DNA from: Pedobacter cryoconitis
GTDB lineage: Bacteria; Bacteroidota; Bacteroidia; Sphingobacteriales; Sphingobacteriaceae
DNA length: 64,000 bases
NCBI RefSeq assembly: GCF_014207135.1
Contig: NZ_JACHCC010000005.1
Location: 390,711 to 454,710 of the forward strand
Direction of reading: 5' to 3'
The notes under the pieces are model-generated. The model did no database searches. It had not been told where the DNA came from and saw nothing but the letters and a program-made list of their open reading frames with translations. The translations under genes and the position numbers were made by a program. Shown here piece after piece: positions 8,435 through 17,975 of this stretch (position 1 is the first letter of the stretch; every line of letters starts with the position of its first letter).

Positions 8435-8723
8435 TTAGGGTATATTTTTTTATTGTTAACAGCATTGCATCAACCGGCTTTTCTGTTAATTGTGATCTCA
8501 GTTATTTTGATGAAATATGGTCTATGATGCGCTATCAGCTTCAAGTCCATAATAATTCCATTTTACAAAACTAATCTTTAACAATTACATTTTTGAAAGA
8601 AATTAGGGCTGAAGAGCTTATTATACAGATATAATTAAAAATGACATTGAAAAGAGCCATTTTATTCCTCCTTCAAATCCAGCTGAATCCCTCCGGCAGC
8701 ACAAAAGGATTTATATTTGTATT
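8435..8723. other. Divergent intergenic region, 289 bases
   Basis: Lies between divergent rluD and the PLP enzyme gene. Apart from the -7 box at 8712-8719 I see no RNA gene, strong hairpin or repeat. A 39-codon frame beginning at 8641 runs into the next gene in another frame and looks incidental. Confidence 0.6.
8712..8719 (+). promoter_or_regulatory. -7 promoter box next to the PLP-enzyme start
   Basis: TATATTTG, consensus TAnnTTTG, ends five bases before the ATG at 8724. The expected transcription start falls at or within the start codon, which implies a leaderless mRNA. Confidence 0.6.
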
Positions 8724-9596
8724 ATGTTTACAGATCTGTACAGTCCTTTACAACAGTTAAGACACGCCCGTTTATCACAATTGTGGATAAAAAGGGATGA
8801 TTTAATAGATCCTTATATTTCCGGAAATAAGTGGCGTAAACTGAAGTACATTCTGGAAGATGCCAGTACAAAAGGGAAAAATCACCTGGTTACCTTTGGT
8901 GGCGCTTATTCTAATCACCTGGTGGCTACCGCAGCAGCTGCTTCCAGGTCAGGACTGAAAGCAACCGCCTTTGTGAGAGGAGAACAGGTGAATAATGAAA
9001 TGCTGGTGCTCTGTTCACTGTATGGCATGGAACTTATCTTTACTGACCGCGAAACGTATAAGGATAAAACTGCCTGTTATACTGCTTATGCAGAGAAACA
9101 CGCTGATACTTATTTCATTGATGAAGGAGGAGCATCTGCCGAAGCAGTCAGAGGCTGTGCCGAAATCATTACAGAATTACCAGGGGATACCGCTCATCTA
9201 TTTTGTGCTGCTGGCACGGGTACTACTGCTGCTGGTTTATTGCAGGGTATCCAAAAGGCAGGACTGACGGCTAAACTTCATGTCATTCCGGTATTAAAAG
9301 GCGGCGAATTTATACGGGACGAAATTGCTCAGTATGTTCCGGTAACTGACCAGCTGGTTTTACATACAGATTATCATTTTGGTGGTTATGCTAAAACAAA
9401 ACCAGATTTACTGAAATTTATCAGGGATTTCACTGCTGCACATGGTATATTGATCGACCCTGTTTATACGGCTAAACTATTCTTCGCTATTTATGATTTA
9501 GCAGAGAAAAATTACTTTAGGGAAGGAGAAAAGATAATCGCTCTGCATACCGGGGGATTGCTGGGAATAATGGGAATGAAAGATAAGCTTATTTAG
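8724..9596 (+). CDS. PLP-dependent ACC deaminase / D-cysteine desulfhydrase family protein
   Basis: 290 residues, fold-type II PLP enzyme. The PLP lysine is in S-G-N-K-W-R-K (about 33-39), followed by the phosphate/substrate loop F-G-G-A-Y-S-N-H. The family includes 1-aminocyclopropane-1-carboxylate deaminase and D-cysteine desulfhydrase, which both release ammonia from small amino acids; the sequence alone does not say which. It is shorter than classical ACC deaminases (about 330-340), which makes D-cysteine desulfhydrase-like activity more likely. It is 16 bases upstream of the GH20 gene, so the two are probably co-transcribed, with no evident functional link. Confidence 0.8.
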   Translation: MFTDLYSPLQQLRHARLSQLWIKRDDLIDPYISGNKWRKLKYILEDASTKGKNHLVTFGGAYSNHLVATAAAASRSGLKATAFVRGEQVNNEMLVLCSLYGMELIFTDRETYKDKTACYTAYAEKHADTYFIDEGGASAEAVRGCAEIITELPGDTAHLFCAAGTGTTAAGLLQGIQKAGLTAKLHVIPVLKGGEFIRDEIAQYVPVTDQLVLHTDYHFGGYAKTKPDLLKFIRDFTAAHGILIDPVYTAKLFFAIYDLAEKNYFREGEKIIALHTGGLLGIMGMKDKLI

Positions 9597-9612
9597 AAAC
9601 AACCTGAACCAA

Positions 9613-11877
9613 ATGAAACAACTGCAACACCTGTTTATATTTTCATTCCTACTGCTTTTTCAGTTGATCCCAAAACTGGCCTCTGCCCAGGATTCGCTGT
9701 TTATAATTCCAAAACCTCAATTACAAACGGAGAGACCCGGATTTTATCTGTATCCAAATCTGGAAGAAGTATATGCCACTAAAACATTTCTGGCTACTGC
9801 CGATTTACTTCACGAGCATCCGTATATACATTTCCAGAAAGCCAAATTACTCCTGCCTGGTCAGCTAATCCCTAAACAAGGGATCATACTGATCATGGCA
9901 GACCGGAAAGATCCGCTTGCGCCAAATGCTTACCGCCTGCAGGTAGATACCAGAAGGATTATAATTACAGCGCATCAGCCGGCTGCTATGCTCAATGGAA
10001 TTGCTACCTTAAGGCAGATAGCTTATACCCGGAAAAACGGGCGTACAATCCCTGCGGTATACATTGAGGATCAGCCTCAGTTCAGTTATCGCGGACTGAT
10101 GCTCGATGTTTCCCGTCATTTTTATCCAATCAGCTTTCTGAAAAAGTATATTGATATCATGTCTTTATATAAGTTGAATACCTTCCACTGGCATTTAACT
10201 GATGGTGCAGGCTGGAGACTGGAAATTAAAAAATATCCGGAACTCACCAATAAGGCTGCCTGGAGAACTGATGATAACTGGAAGAAATGGTGGGACGGCG
10301 GACGACAGTATGTCGAGATGGGATCTCCTGAAGCGCATGGTGGATTTTACACACAGGAAGAAGCAAAAGATTTAGTAAGATATGCTGCAAAAAGAGGGAT
10401 TACGATTATCCCGGAGATAGAGATGCCTGGACACAGTGAGGAAGTCCTGGCTGTATATCCCAACCTGTCCTGTTCTGGAAAACCTTACAAGAACTCCGAA
10501 TTCTGCATAGGGAATGAGGATACATTTACCTTTTTACAAAATGTCATCAACGAAGTAATTGCTATTTTTCCTTCGGAATATATCCATATTGGTGGAGATG
10601 AGGCTGATAAAACAGCCTGGAAAGAATGTCCAAAATGCCAGAAAAGGATTAAAGATCTCCATCTGAAAGATGAAAATGAATTGCAAAGTTATGCTGTTAA
10701 AAGGATGGAGACTTATTTAACCAGCAAGGGTAAAAAACTGATTGGATGGGATGAAATATTAGAGGGGGGACTTAGCCCTGCAGCAACAGTAATGAGCTGG
10801 CGCGGAGAAAAAGGAGGCATCGAAGCGGCAAATACCGGACATGATGTGATTATGACCCCAGGGGCTTACCTGTATTTTGATGCTTATCAAACTAATCCGA
10901 TCGGGCAGCCTGAAGCAATTGGCGGTTATTTACCTTTAAAGAAGGTTTACTCTTATTTCCCTGTCCCTGCCGAAATAAGCGCGGCCAACAGGAAACATAT
11001 CCTGGGGATTCAGGCTAATGTATGGACAGAATACATGCCCACACAGAATCAGACTGACTATATGGTTTTCCCCAGAGCGATTGCACTGGCCGAGATTGGA
11101 TGGACAGCTGAGAAGAATAAAAACTGGGATGATTTCCAGTTACGCCTGCAAAAACACTATTTACTTTTACAACGTTTTGGTATCCATTATTATGTTCCTT
11201 CAAACGAATTGAGCATTCTGTCTAAATTTGACATGGTGAGCAGGAAAGCCAGTGTCAGTATCAGTTCTGAGCAATTTCATCCTGAAATAAGATATACGAT
11301 TGACGGGAGCTCTCCTTCTGTCAGTTCGGCTGTGTATAAAGCCCCTGTTGAACTAAATGTCACATCTGTTGTTAAGGCCGGGATATTCAAAAACAAGATA
11401 CAACAGGGAAAAACACAGGAGTTAATGGTTGATATCCATAAGGCTATTGGTAAAAAAGTGATTTATAATAATCCATGGAGTAGTGGGTATCCTGCACAAA
11501 AAGAACTGACTCTGGTGAACGGAGAAACGGGTGACCTGACTTATGGTGATGGTCAATGGCAGGGCTTTCTGGGTAATTTCGATGTCACCATAGATATGGA
11601 TACCAGAACCGCGCTGAATGAATTAAAAATCCGTTTTATGCAACTCACCGGGCCCGGCGTTTATATTCCTTCGGATGTTTCAATCTCAGTCTCAGAAGAC
11701 GGGAAAGATTTCAGACCCATCAGAAAACTGGAAAATGATGTTCCGGTCTCTGATTCATCTCTGAGGTTCAAAACCTTTGTCTTTAATTTAAAAGGAGTAT
11801 CTGCAAGGTATATCAGGATAACCGGAAAAAACGAACAGAAAGGATTTGTCTTTACTGACGAAGTAGTGATCTACTAG
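9613..11877 (+). CDS. Beta-N-acetylhexosaminidase, GH20, secreted
   Basis: 754 residues with a Sec signal peptide (A-S-A at about 23-25). Order: GH20 N-terminal domain about 30-155, catalytic barrel about 158-510 with the acid/base pair D329-E330 in H-I-G-G-D-E and W-H-L-T-D at about 193-197, a chitobiase-like segment about 540-600, and a C-terminal discoidin-like (F5/8 type C) domain about 620-754. It cleaves terminal GlcNAc or GalNAc from chitin oligomers, glycans or peptidoglycan fragments in the periplasm or outside. No polysaccharide utilisation locus (SusC/D) adjoins it, so wall recycling or general glycan trimming is plausible. Convergent with the efflux adaptor gene. Confidence 0.93.
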   Translation: MKQLQHLFIFSFLLLFQLIPKLASAQDSLFIIPKPQLQTERPGFYLYPNLEEVYATKTFLATADLLHEHPYIHFQKAKLLLPGQLIPKQGIILIMADRKDPLAPNAYRLQVDTRRIIITAHQPAAMLNGIATLRQIAYTRKNGRTIPAVYIEDQPQFSYRGLMLDVSRHFYPISFLKKYIDIMSLYKLNTFHWHLTDGAGWRLEIKKYPELTNKAAWRTDDNWKKWWDGGRQYVEMGSPEAHGGFYTQEEAKDLVRYAAKRGITIIPEIEMPGHSEEVLAVYPNLSCSGKPYKNSEFCIGNEDTFTFLQNVINEVIAIFPSEYIHIGGDEADKTAWKECPKCQKRIKDLHLKDENELQSYAVKRMETYLTSKGKKLIGWDEILEGGLSPAATVMSWRGEKGGIEAANTGHDVIMTPGAYLYFDAYQTNPIGQPEAIGGYLPLKKVYSYFPVPAEISAANRKHILGIQANVWTEYMPTQNQTDYMVFPRAIALAEIGWTAEKNKNWDDFQLRLQKHYLLLQRFGIHYYVPSNELSILSKFDMVSRKASVSISSEQFHPEIRYTIDGSSPSVSSAVYKAPVELNVTSVVKAGIFKNKIQQGKTQELMVDIHKAIGKKVIYNNPWSSGYPAQKELTLVNGETGDLTYGDGQWQGFLGNFDVTIDMDTRTALNELKIRFMQLTGPGVYIPSDVSISVSEDGKDFRPIRKLENDVPVSDSSLRFKTFVFNLKGVSARYIRITGKNEQKGFVFTDEVVIY

Positions 11878-11887
11878 CTGATATATT

Positions 11888-11926
11888 ATCCCTTTGGCAG
11901 GCAATATATTTACTTGCCAAAGGGAT
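11888..11926. terminator. Bidirectional hairpin between GH20 and adaptor genes
   Basis: Perfect 12-base arms (11888-11899 and 11915-11926) around a 15-base loop, in the 62-base gap between convergent genes. No long T-run follows on either side. Confidence 0.7.
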
Positions 11927-11939
11927 GGAAAATTAATTA

Positions 11940-13085
11940 TCAGCCTTCTTCGCTGTTTTTCATTTTCATTAACAGTGTATAAGCATTCTTAGTGACTATA
12001 GTACTGGATGACAAGGGTGATTTGATTTCTGTAAATCCACTCATCGAGACTCCGACCTGAACAGGTATCAATTTGTACCTGCGTGGTGCTTCTTCAGTAA
12101 ACAGGTAGTATTTATTATCTGATTTAACAATAGCTTCTTCAGGAACACTTAATACCTTTGCATTATTCAACTGGATTTCACCATTCATAAACATTCCGGG
12201 AATTAACTCTTTAGGGAGTTTATCCAGGTGGCAATGTACTTCAGTATTGCGTTCTTCACCTATATTCGGCGTTATCAGATGAATAGTCGCATTGTATTTC
12301 ACTGCCGGGTTTTTGTTAGTGTAACATAACACTTTCTGTCCCGAACTTAAGCTCGCTGCATCATTTTCAAACACAGTTAGTTTCAGATGCAAGTCTCCCG
12401 GATTGATCAATTCAAATAAGATGTCAGTCGGGTTTACATACCTGCCCATATTTACATTAACCTTGGTTACATAACCACCAATCGGCGCGTAAATACTGAT
12501 CTTATTACTAATGTTATTTTCATTTAATTTAGCAGGATTAATATTAATCATCTGGAGTTTTTCGCCCAAAGCTTTCAGTATAACTTTCTGATTCATGTAA
12601 TCGCTTTTTACTTGCTGGAATAATTTGTCACTGCTCGCTTTGGTTATGTTTAGTTCCTTTTGACGGTAGAAATCTGCTTCCAGAAAAACCAGCCTGTTTT
12701 TCGCTGTCAGGAAATCCTGTTGTAACTGAATATATTGCTGATCCTCCAAAACAGCCAGCAAAGTACCTTTCTGAACTTTCTGGCCAGGTAACAAAGTCGC
12801 TTTTTTCACATATCCACCCATTGGTACGCTTATAGAAACGATATTCTGCGGTGGTACATCTATAACTCCATTAACTTTTAATATGGAATGCATTTCTCTT
12901 TCCTGTGGTGTTCCTGTCACGATCCCTGCATTCTTAATCTGTTCAGGTGTCAGCTCTACCACATCTTTATTTACATTCTTATTTTCATTTGTTGTACCTG
13001 TGCTGGTTTTATCTTCTTTAGGCTGCTCGCTGCAGGAAGAGAACAGAATCATCAGCATTACGGTAATTAAGGCGCTTGCTTTCAT
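11940..13085 (-). CDS. RND efflux periplasmic adaptor (CusB/CzcB-like) lipoprotein
   Basis: 381 residues with a lipoprotein signal (lipobox F-S-S-C, Cys about 18). After a charged linker come the barrel-sandwich halves (G-G-Y-V-K-K-A-T-L-L-P-G-Q-K-V near 109-123, and A-P-I-G-G-Y-V-T-K near 200), an alpha-hairpin about 130-185, and beta-barrel and membrane-proximal domains. It would link the inner-membrane pump to the outer-membrane channel. It starts eight bases after the pump-fusion gene and is the last gene of the leftward efflux operon. Metal type cannot be read; no Met-rich CusB-type N-terminus is seen. Confidence 0.9.
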   Translation of the reverse strand: MKASALITVMLMILFSSCSEQPKEDKTSTGTTNENKNVNKDVVELTPEQIKNAGIVTGTPQEREMHSILKVNGVIDVPPQNIVSISVPMGGYVKKATLLPGQKVQKGTLLAVLEDQQYIQLQQDFLTAKNRLVFLEADFYRQKELNITKASSDKLFQQVKSDYMNQKVILKALGEKLQMININPAKLNENNISNKISIYAPIGGYVTKVNVNMGRYVNPTDILFELINPGDLHLKLTVFENDAASLSSGQKVLCYTNKNPAVKYNATIHLITPNIGEERNTEVHCHLDKLPKELIPGMFMNGEIQLNNAKVLSVPEEAIVKSDNKYYLFTEEAPRRYKLIPVQVGVSMSGFTEIKSPLSSSTIVTKNAYTLLMKMKNSEEG

Positions 13086-13093
13086 ATATATCT

Positions 13094-16000
13094 TTAATTA
13101 GTTAATGGCAATATTTTTTCTACTTCAAAAGCAGCTTCGTTCAATTGTTGTACAGTATTAAAATACTCACTTCTGATTTGAATGGCCTGGTTGATCAGAA
13201 TTACCCAATCCAGGTAACCGACTTCTCCGGCATCCAGCTTGAGTGTAGCGGTATGAATAATAGATTTTGCATTTGGCAGCAATGTTTCCTGATAGGATTT
13301 AACCATTCTGCTGCTTTGATTGTATATGCGGATCGCATCCTGAAGACCAGACTGAAGTTGCTGCACAACTACATCTGCTTCTTCCTTACGCTGACGAATC
13401 AATAGGTTTGATGCCTGGATCCTGGAACGCTGAGCCCCCCAGAAAACCGGGATACCAATGCCGACAGTTACAGAAGAGAACCGGTTATGATTACTATAAT
13501 ACTTTTCTATATTCTGGCCTGTAGTCTGCCATCCGATAATAGTTGAGCTATTATAACCTGCATTAAAAGTTGGCATTAACTTACTTTTCTCCAGTTTAAG
13601 CTGATGCCGGGCAAGTTCGACCTGTTCCTGCTGTAAGCGCATTGCCGGGCTTCGTCCGAGATAACTTGTATCAGGTAAAGCAGTCAGATGATATATAACA
13701 GGATCTGATGCGGGTTCAATTTCATATTCAGTATTCAGCAAAACCTTAAAACGGTTCTTTAACACCTGATAGTCGGTATCAAGCAGCTGTAACTGATTGT
13801 AAATCTGAAAACGCTGATTTTCTGCTGTCGTCTGTTCAAGCACATCCACATCACCGGTTTTAAACCGTTGCTTTGTTTTTTGAAGAAATTTGGAATACAA
13901 ACTATCAGTTTCCAGCAAGAGTGCCTTTTTTTGCTGTAAAACCAGTAAACGATAAAAGGTCTGTTTAACCAGATTGATAATAACCAGCTCCCTTTGTGCC
14001 AGGTCAATTTCACTAATCTTAATATTAGTTTGGTTAATACTGCCCTGGTGTTTGTAAACTCCGGGGAACTGAATAGCCTGAGAGATGGAAAAACGATTAT
14101 CATTGGCTATACTATTAAACTTACCGTACTCAAACGTGGCATTTGTCTTCTCCAGATCAAGATTGCTCTTTTTCAGGGCCCGGTAATACCCTACTTCCGT
14201 TTTGGAGACCTTCAATGACGCATTATTTTTTAATGCGCTGTCTACTGATGTCTGCAGAGAAATTTTCTGTTGTGCACTGGTCTTCGAAAAACTAAACCCA
14301 AGGATCAGAAATAAGGATATTATCAATTTTGTGGGTTTAAAATAACCGAAACCTTTTTCAAATAAGATATACAGCATGGGTAAAACAAATAAAGTAAGCA
14401 TAGTGGAGACGATCAGTCCACCGATAACAACGGTGGCCAGAGGCTTTTGTACTTCCCCACCTGCTCCGGTACTAATTGCCATTGGAATAAAACCTAAAGA
14501 AGGCACCAGGGCTGTCATCAATACGGCACGCAACTTAGATTTTGTCGCATGGATTACTATGCGTTTAACATCTGTCCAACCCTCCTTCTGAAGACGGTTA
14601 AACTCAGACACCAGTAAAATCCCGTTTAATACGGCTACTCCGAACAAGGCAATAAAACCAACTCCGGCAGATATACTGAATGGAATGTCCCTGACCCATA
14701 AAGCGAACACACCACCTATCGCGGACAAAGGAATAGCTGTATAAATTAAAAGACCTTGTTTTACAGAACTGAATGCAAAATAAAGCAATAAAAATATCAG
14801 CAGTAAGGCAATTGGAACAACTATACTTAAACGGGCTTTGGCAGCGGTCATGTTTTCAAAAGAGCCTCCATACACGATGGTATATCCCTTTGGCAGCTTT
14901 AATTTCTGCTCAACCTTTTGCTTAAGTTCAGTAACGATAGACTGTACATCACGTCCACCTACATTAAATCCTACGATGATCCTTCTTTTTGTATTTTCCC
15001 GCTGTATCTGGTTTACGCCCTCAATTTCTTCAATTCCCGCAACAAAAGACAATGGGATTTGCGTACCCTGTCTGGTCTGAACCAGCAAGTTTTCAACATC
15101 CGAAATATTTTTCCTGGAATCACCCGCCAGACGGACTACCATATCAAAACGTTTCTCGCCTTCATATACTTGTCCTGCTACCTGTCCGGCAAAAGCTGTA
15201 TTCACAACCCGGTTAATATCACTTACATTTAAGCCATATTTAGCCATCCCATCCCGGTTGTATTTAATGACCACCTGTGGCATTCCGGTTACGCGTTCTT
15301 CATAAATATTAACGGCACCTTTTACAGACTGAATTACGTCATTCAGCCGGTGCGCATAACTTGCAAGAGAATCCAGGTCTTCTCCAAATATTTTACAAAC
15401 TACATCTTGCCGGGCACCGGTCATCAATTCGTTAAAACGCATTTGAACCGGAAACTGGAAGCCAACAGTAATGCCAGGTACTTCCTCCAGCGCTTTGGTC
15501 ATCTTCGTACTTAACTCGCTAAATGTAGTAGCTGATACCCAGTCCTTTTTATCCTTCAGGATCACCATCATATCGGCAGCTTCAAAAGGCATAGGATCTG
15601 TTGGCACTTCAGCACTGCCTACTTTAGTCACTATTTTTTCTACCTCAGGAAATCTTTTCAACAAAATTCCGGAAGCCTGCTGCGTAGAATTGACAGTATT
15701 ATCCAGGTTACTCCCTGTAAGCAATCTGGTCTCCACAGCAAAATCACCTTCTTCCAGTTGTGGTATGAATTCTCCACCCATACGGCTCAGAATCACTATA
15801 GCAGTTACAAAAAGACAGAGTGTTACGACAATCATCGTTCTAGGAAAAGATAATAATCTGTTTAAAAGTGGCTGATATCTTCTTTCCAGCCAGACCATTA
15901 ACTTGTCTGTAAAAGTTAACTGATGCTTTAGCTTTTTATTTAAGCATAGAGCAGCCATCATAGGCACATAAGTAACGGACAGGATAAAAGCGCCCAGAAT

Positions 16001-17461
16001 AGCAAAGGCAATCGTAAAGGCCATTGGTTTAAACATTTTTCCCTCGATCCCTTCTAAGGAGAGAATTGGTAAATAGACGATCAGGATGATGATCTGACTA
16101 AAAACGGCAGATTTAATCATTGAACCGGTTGATTTACTCACTTCACTATCCATTTGCTGCTGATCAATCCTGGCCATTCCCCTGAAATGTTTGGAATGAG
16201 AAAAACGATGCAGAATCGCTTCCACGACAATCACAGATCCGTCTACAATCAGACCGAAATCTATAGCTCCCAGACTCATAAGATTGCCGCCGACGCCAAA
16301 CATATTCATCAGGATAATTGCAAAAAGCATGGAAAGGGGGATGACAGAAGAAACTATTAATCCTGCGCGCAGATTACCCAGAAAGAATACCAGCACAAAG
16401 ATCACAATCAATGCTCCTTCCATTAGATTGGTTTCTACTGTCTTAATTGCGTTGTTAACCATTTTTGTTCTGTCAAGGAAAGGTTCAATTACCACGCCTT
16501 CGGGCAACATTTTCTGAATCTCTGCAACCCGGTCTTTAACTCTTTTAATAACCACAGAAGCATTTTCTCCTTTAAGCATCATGACAACAGCACCGGCAAC
16601 TTCTCCCTGATCATTAAAGGTCATTGCACCATAGCGAATGGCAGAACCAAATTGTACATCAGCCACATCGCCCATTAATACGGGCATTCCATTACCGAGG
16701 GTTTTAACTACAATCTTTTTAATATCTTCAATGGAAGAAGTAAGCCCTTCGCTTCGTATATATAATACTGTAGGTCCTTTTTCAATATATGCACCTCCAG
16801 TATTCTGATTATTTTTTTCCAGGGCATCGAAAACGTCTGCGACCGTCATATTATAGGCCTTTAATTGCTGCTGACGAACCGCAATTTCATATTGTTTGAG
16901 TTTACCTCCAAAACTGGAAACCTCGGCTATCCCGGGGGTTCCAAGCAACTGCCTTCTTACGATCCAGTCCTGAATAGTTCGCAACTCCGTTACATCGTAT
17001 TTATCTTCAAAACCTTTTTTGGGCCTGACTACGTATTGGAATATTTCACCTAGTCCTGTTGAAACTGGCGCCATCTCGGGACTACCAGAACCCTCCGGTA
17101 TATCTTTGGTAACCTGCTGGAGTTTTTCACTGATCTGTTGCCTGGCCCAGTAAACATCGACACCATCATTAAATACGATGGTCACCAGGGAGAGTCCAAA
17201 ACGGGAAAAACTTCTGATCTGCTTCAAACCAGGAATACTACTGCAGGCTTGTTCAACGGGAAAAGTAACTAATCTTTCTATATCCGGGGCTCCGAGTGAA
17301 GGAGAAACGGTGATCACCTGTACCTGGTTGTCTGTAATATCCGGAACTGCATCTATGGGTAATCTGGTCACTTCGTAAGCACCCCAACCAATCAGGGCGA
17401 ATACAAATAAACCAATGATCAGCTTGTTCCTCACAGAAAAGCCAATTATCTTATTCAGCAT
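13094..17461 (-). CDS. CzcA/CusA heavy-metal RND pump fused to a TolC-family outer-membrane channel
   Basis: 1455 residues in one frame. Residues 1 to about 1040 are a CzcA/CusA-type RND transporter: an N-terminal membrane helix, two large periplasmic loops, and D-F-G-L-I-V-D-G-S-V in TM4 with the proton-relay Asp typical of metal RND pumps. A further hydrophobic stretch (about 1045-1060, ending K-T-S-A) resembles a signal peptide with a cleavage site near 1063, and residues about 1064-1455 are a TolC/CzcC-like outer-membrane efflux domain. So pump and channel are translated together, the channel probably released by signal peptidase. Exports divalent or monovalent metal cations; the metal is unknown. 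Confidence 0.92.
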   Translation of the reverse strand: MLNKIIGFSVRNKLIIGLFVFALIGWGAYEVTRLPIDAVPDITDNQVQVITVSPSLGAPDIERLVTFPVEQACSSIPGLKQIRSFSRFGLSLVTIVFNDGVDVYWARQQISEKLQQVTKDIPEGSGSPEMAPVSTGLGEIFQYVVRPKKGFEDKYDVTELRTIQDWIVRRQLLGTPGIAEVSSFGGKLKQYEIAVRQQQLKAYNMTVADVFDALEKNNQNTGGAYIEKGPTVLYIRSEGLTSSIEDIKKIVVKTLGNGMPVLMGDVADVQFGSAIRYGAMTFNDQGEVAGAVVMMLKGENASVVIKRVKDRVAEIQKMLPEGVVIEPFLDRTKMVNNAIKTVETNLMEGALIVIFVLVFFLGNLRAGLIVSSVIPLSMLFAIILMNMFGVGGNLMSLGAIDFGLIVDGSVIVVEAILHRFSHSKHFRGMARIDQQQMDSEVSKSTGSMIKSAVFSQIIILIVYLPILSLEGIEGKMFKPMAFTIAFAILGAFILSVTYVPMMAALCLNKKLKHQLTFTDKLMVWLERRYQPLLNRLLSFPRTMIVVTLCLFVTAIVILSRMGGEFIPQLEEGDFAVETRLLTGSNLDNTVNSTQQASGILLKRFPEVEKIVTKVGSAEVPTDPMPFEAADMMVILKDKKDWVSATTFSELSTKMTKALEEVPGITVGFQFPVQMRFNELMTGARQDVVCKIFGEDLDSLASYAHRLNDVIQSVKGAVNIYEERVTGMPQVVIKYNRDGMAKYGLNVSDINRVVNTAFAGQVAGQVYEGEKRFDMVVRLAGDSRKNISDVENLLVQTRQGTQIPLSFVAGIEEIEGVNQIQRENTKRRIIVGFNVGGRDVQSIVTELKQKVEQKLKLPKGYTIVYGGSFENMTAAKARLSIVVPIALLLIFLLLYFAFSSVKQGLLIYTAIPLSAIGGVFALWVRDIPFSISAGVGFIALFGVAVLNGILLVSEFNRLQKEGWTDVKRIVIHATKSKLRAVLMTALVPSLGFIPMAISTGAGGEVQKPLATVVIGGLIVSTMLTLFVLPMLYILFEKGFGYFKPTKLIISLFLILGFSFSKTSAQQKISLQTSVDSALKNNASLKVSKTEVGYYRALKKSNLDLEKTNATFEYGKFNSIANDNRFSISQAIQFPGVYKHQGSINQTNIKISEIDLAQRELVIINLVKQTFYRLLVLQQKKALLLETDSLYSKFLQKTKQRFKTGDVDVLEQTTAENQRFQIYNQLQLLDTDYQVLKNRFKVLLNTEYEIEPASDPVIYHLTALPDTSYLGRSPAMRLQQEQVELARHQLKLEKSKLMPTFNAGYNSSTIIGWQTTGQNIEKYYSNHNRFSSVTVGIGIPVFWGAQRSRIQASNLLIRQRKEEADVVVQQLQSGLQDAIRIYNQSSRMVKSYQETLLPNAKSIIHTATLKLDAGEVGYLDWVILINQAIQIRSEYFNTVQQLNEAAFEVEKILPLTN

Positions 17462-17561
17462 AATTTTTTATTTATTGATTAAAAAAAAAGATCGCATAAG
17501 CCACCTTTAGCCAACTATTTGCAAGTTCACTATAGGGGTAAGCATGATAAAAAATTGTCTT

Positions 17562-17939
17562 CTATGACAGCTGAGGAGGCCTGAAAAGAGATTCAAGAGC
17601 CGGTTGTAAAAACATACAATCCCTGAAAATAGGTTGTACACTTTTTACAGGAAGTATATAGGGTTTATTGATTCTTGTTTTCGCCATTGGAATAGCAAGC
17701 TGACTAACGTAGGACTCGACTTTTTTAAAAGGCAATTTCATATCCTGTTCCTGATCATCGTCATTCAGATCTTCTCCCCAATAATGGAAACTCAGAAACT
17801 GCAACACAGTGATATCCAGATCCCTTTGTTTATGTTCCTGATAATGCGCGACCAGCATCGGAATCTTCAACAATTGTTTCAGATCCGTGTTATACGTCAA
17901 AATCAGCAATAGCAATATATAAGAGCAGCATTGTTTCAC
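17562..17939 (-). CDS. Small His/Asp-rich protein heading the metal-efflux operon
   Basis: 125 residues, no domain recognised with certainty. A hydrophobic N-terminus (about 5-16, after M-K-Q-C-C) could be a signal or anchor. It then shows potential metal-binding clusters H-Y-Q-E-H-K and H-Y-W-G-E-D followed by D-D-D-Q-E-Q-D, and ends P-P-Q-L-S. From memory, short proteins of this kind often precede CzcA-type genes in Bacteroidota. It lies 100 bases upstream of the pump fusion on the same strand. A metal-sensing or metal-chaperone role is inference from position and residues. Confidence 0.65.
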   Translation of the reverse strand: MKQCCSYILLLLILTYNTDLKQLLKIPMLVAHYQEHKQRDLDITVLQFLSFHYWGEDLNDDDQEQDMKLPFKKVESYVSQLAIPMAKTRINKPYILPVKSVQPIFRDCMFLQPALESLFRPPQLS

Positions 17940-17975
17940 GGCGTAAAGATATAAACTTGAACAATTTTAAACAGG

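Noticed and set aside
8641..8760. 39-codon frame before and overlapping the PLP-enzyme gene
   Set aside because: Runs out of frame into a well-supported gene and over its -7 box; no conserved features.
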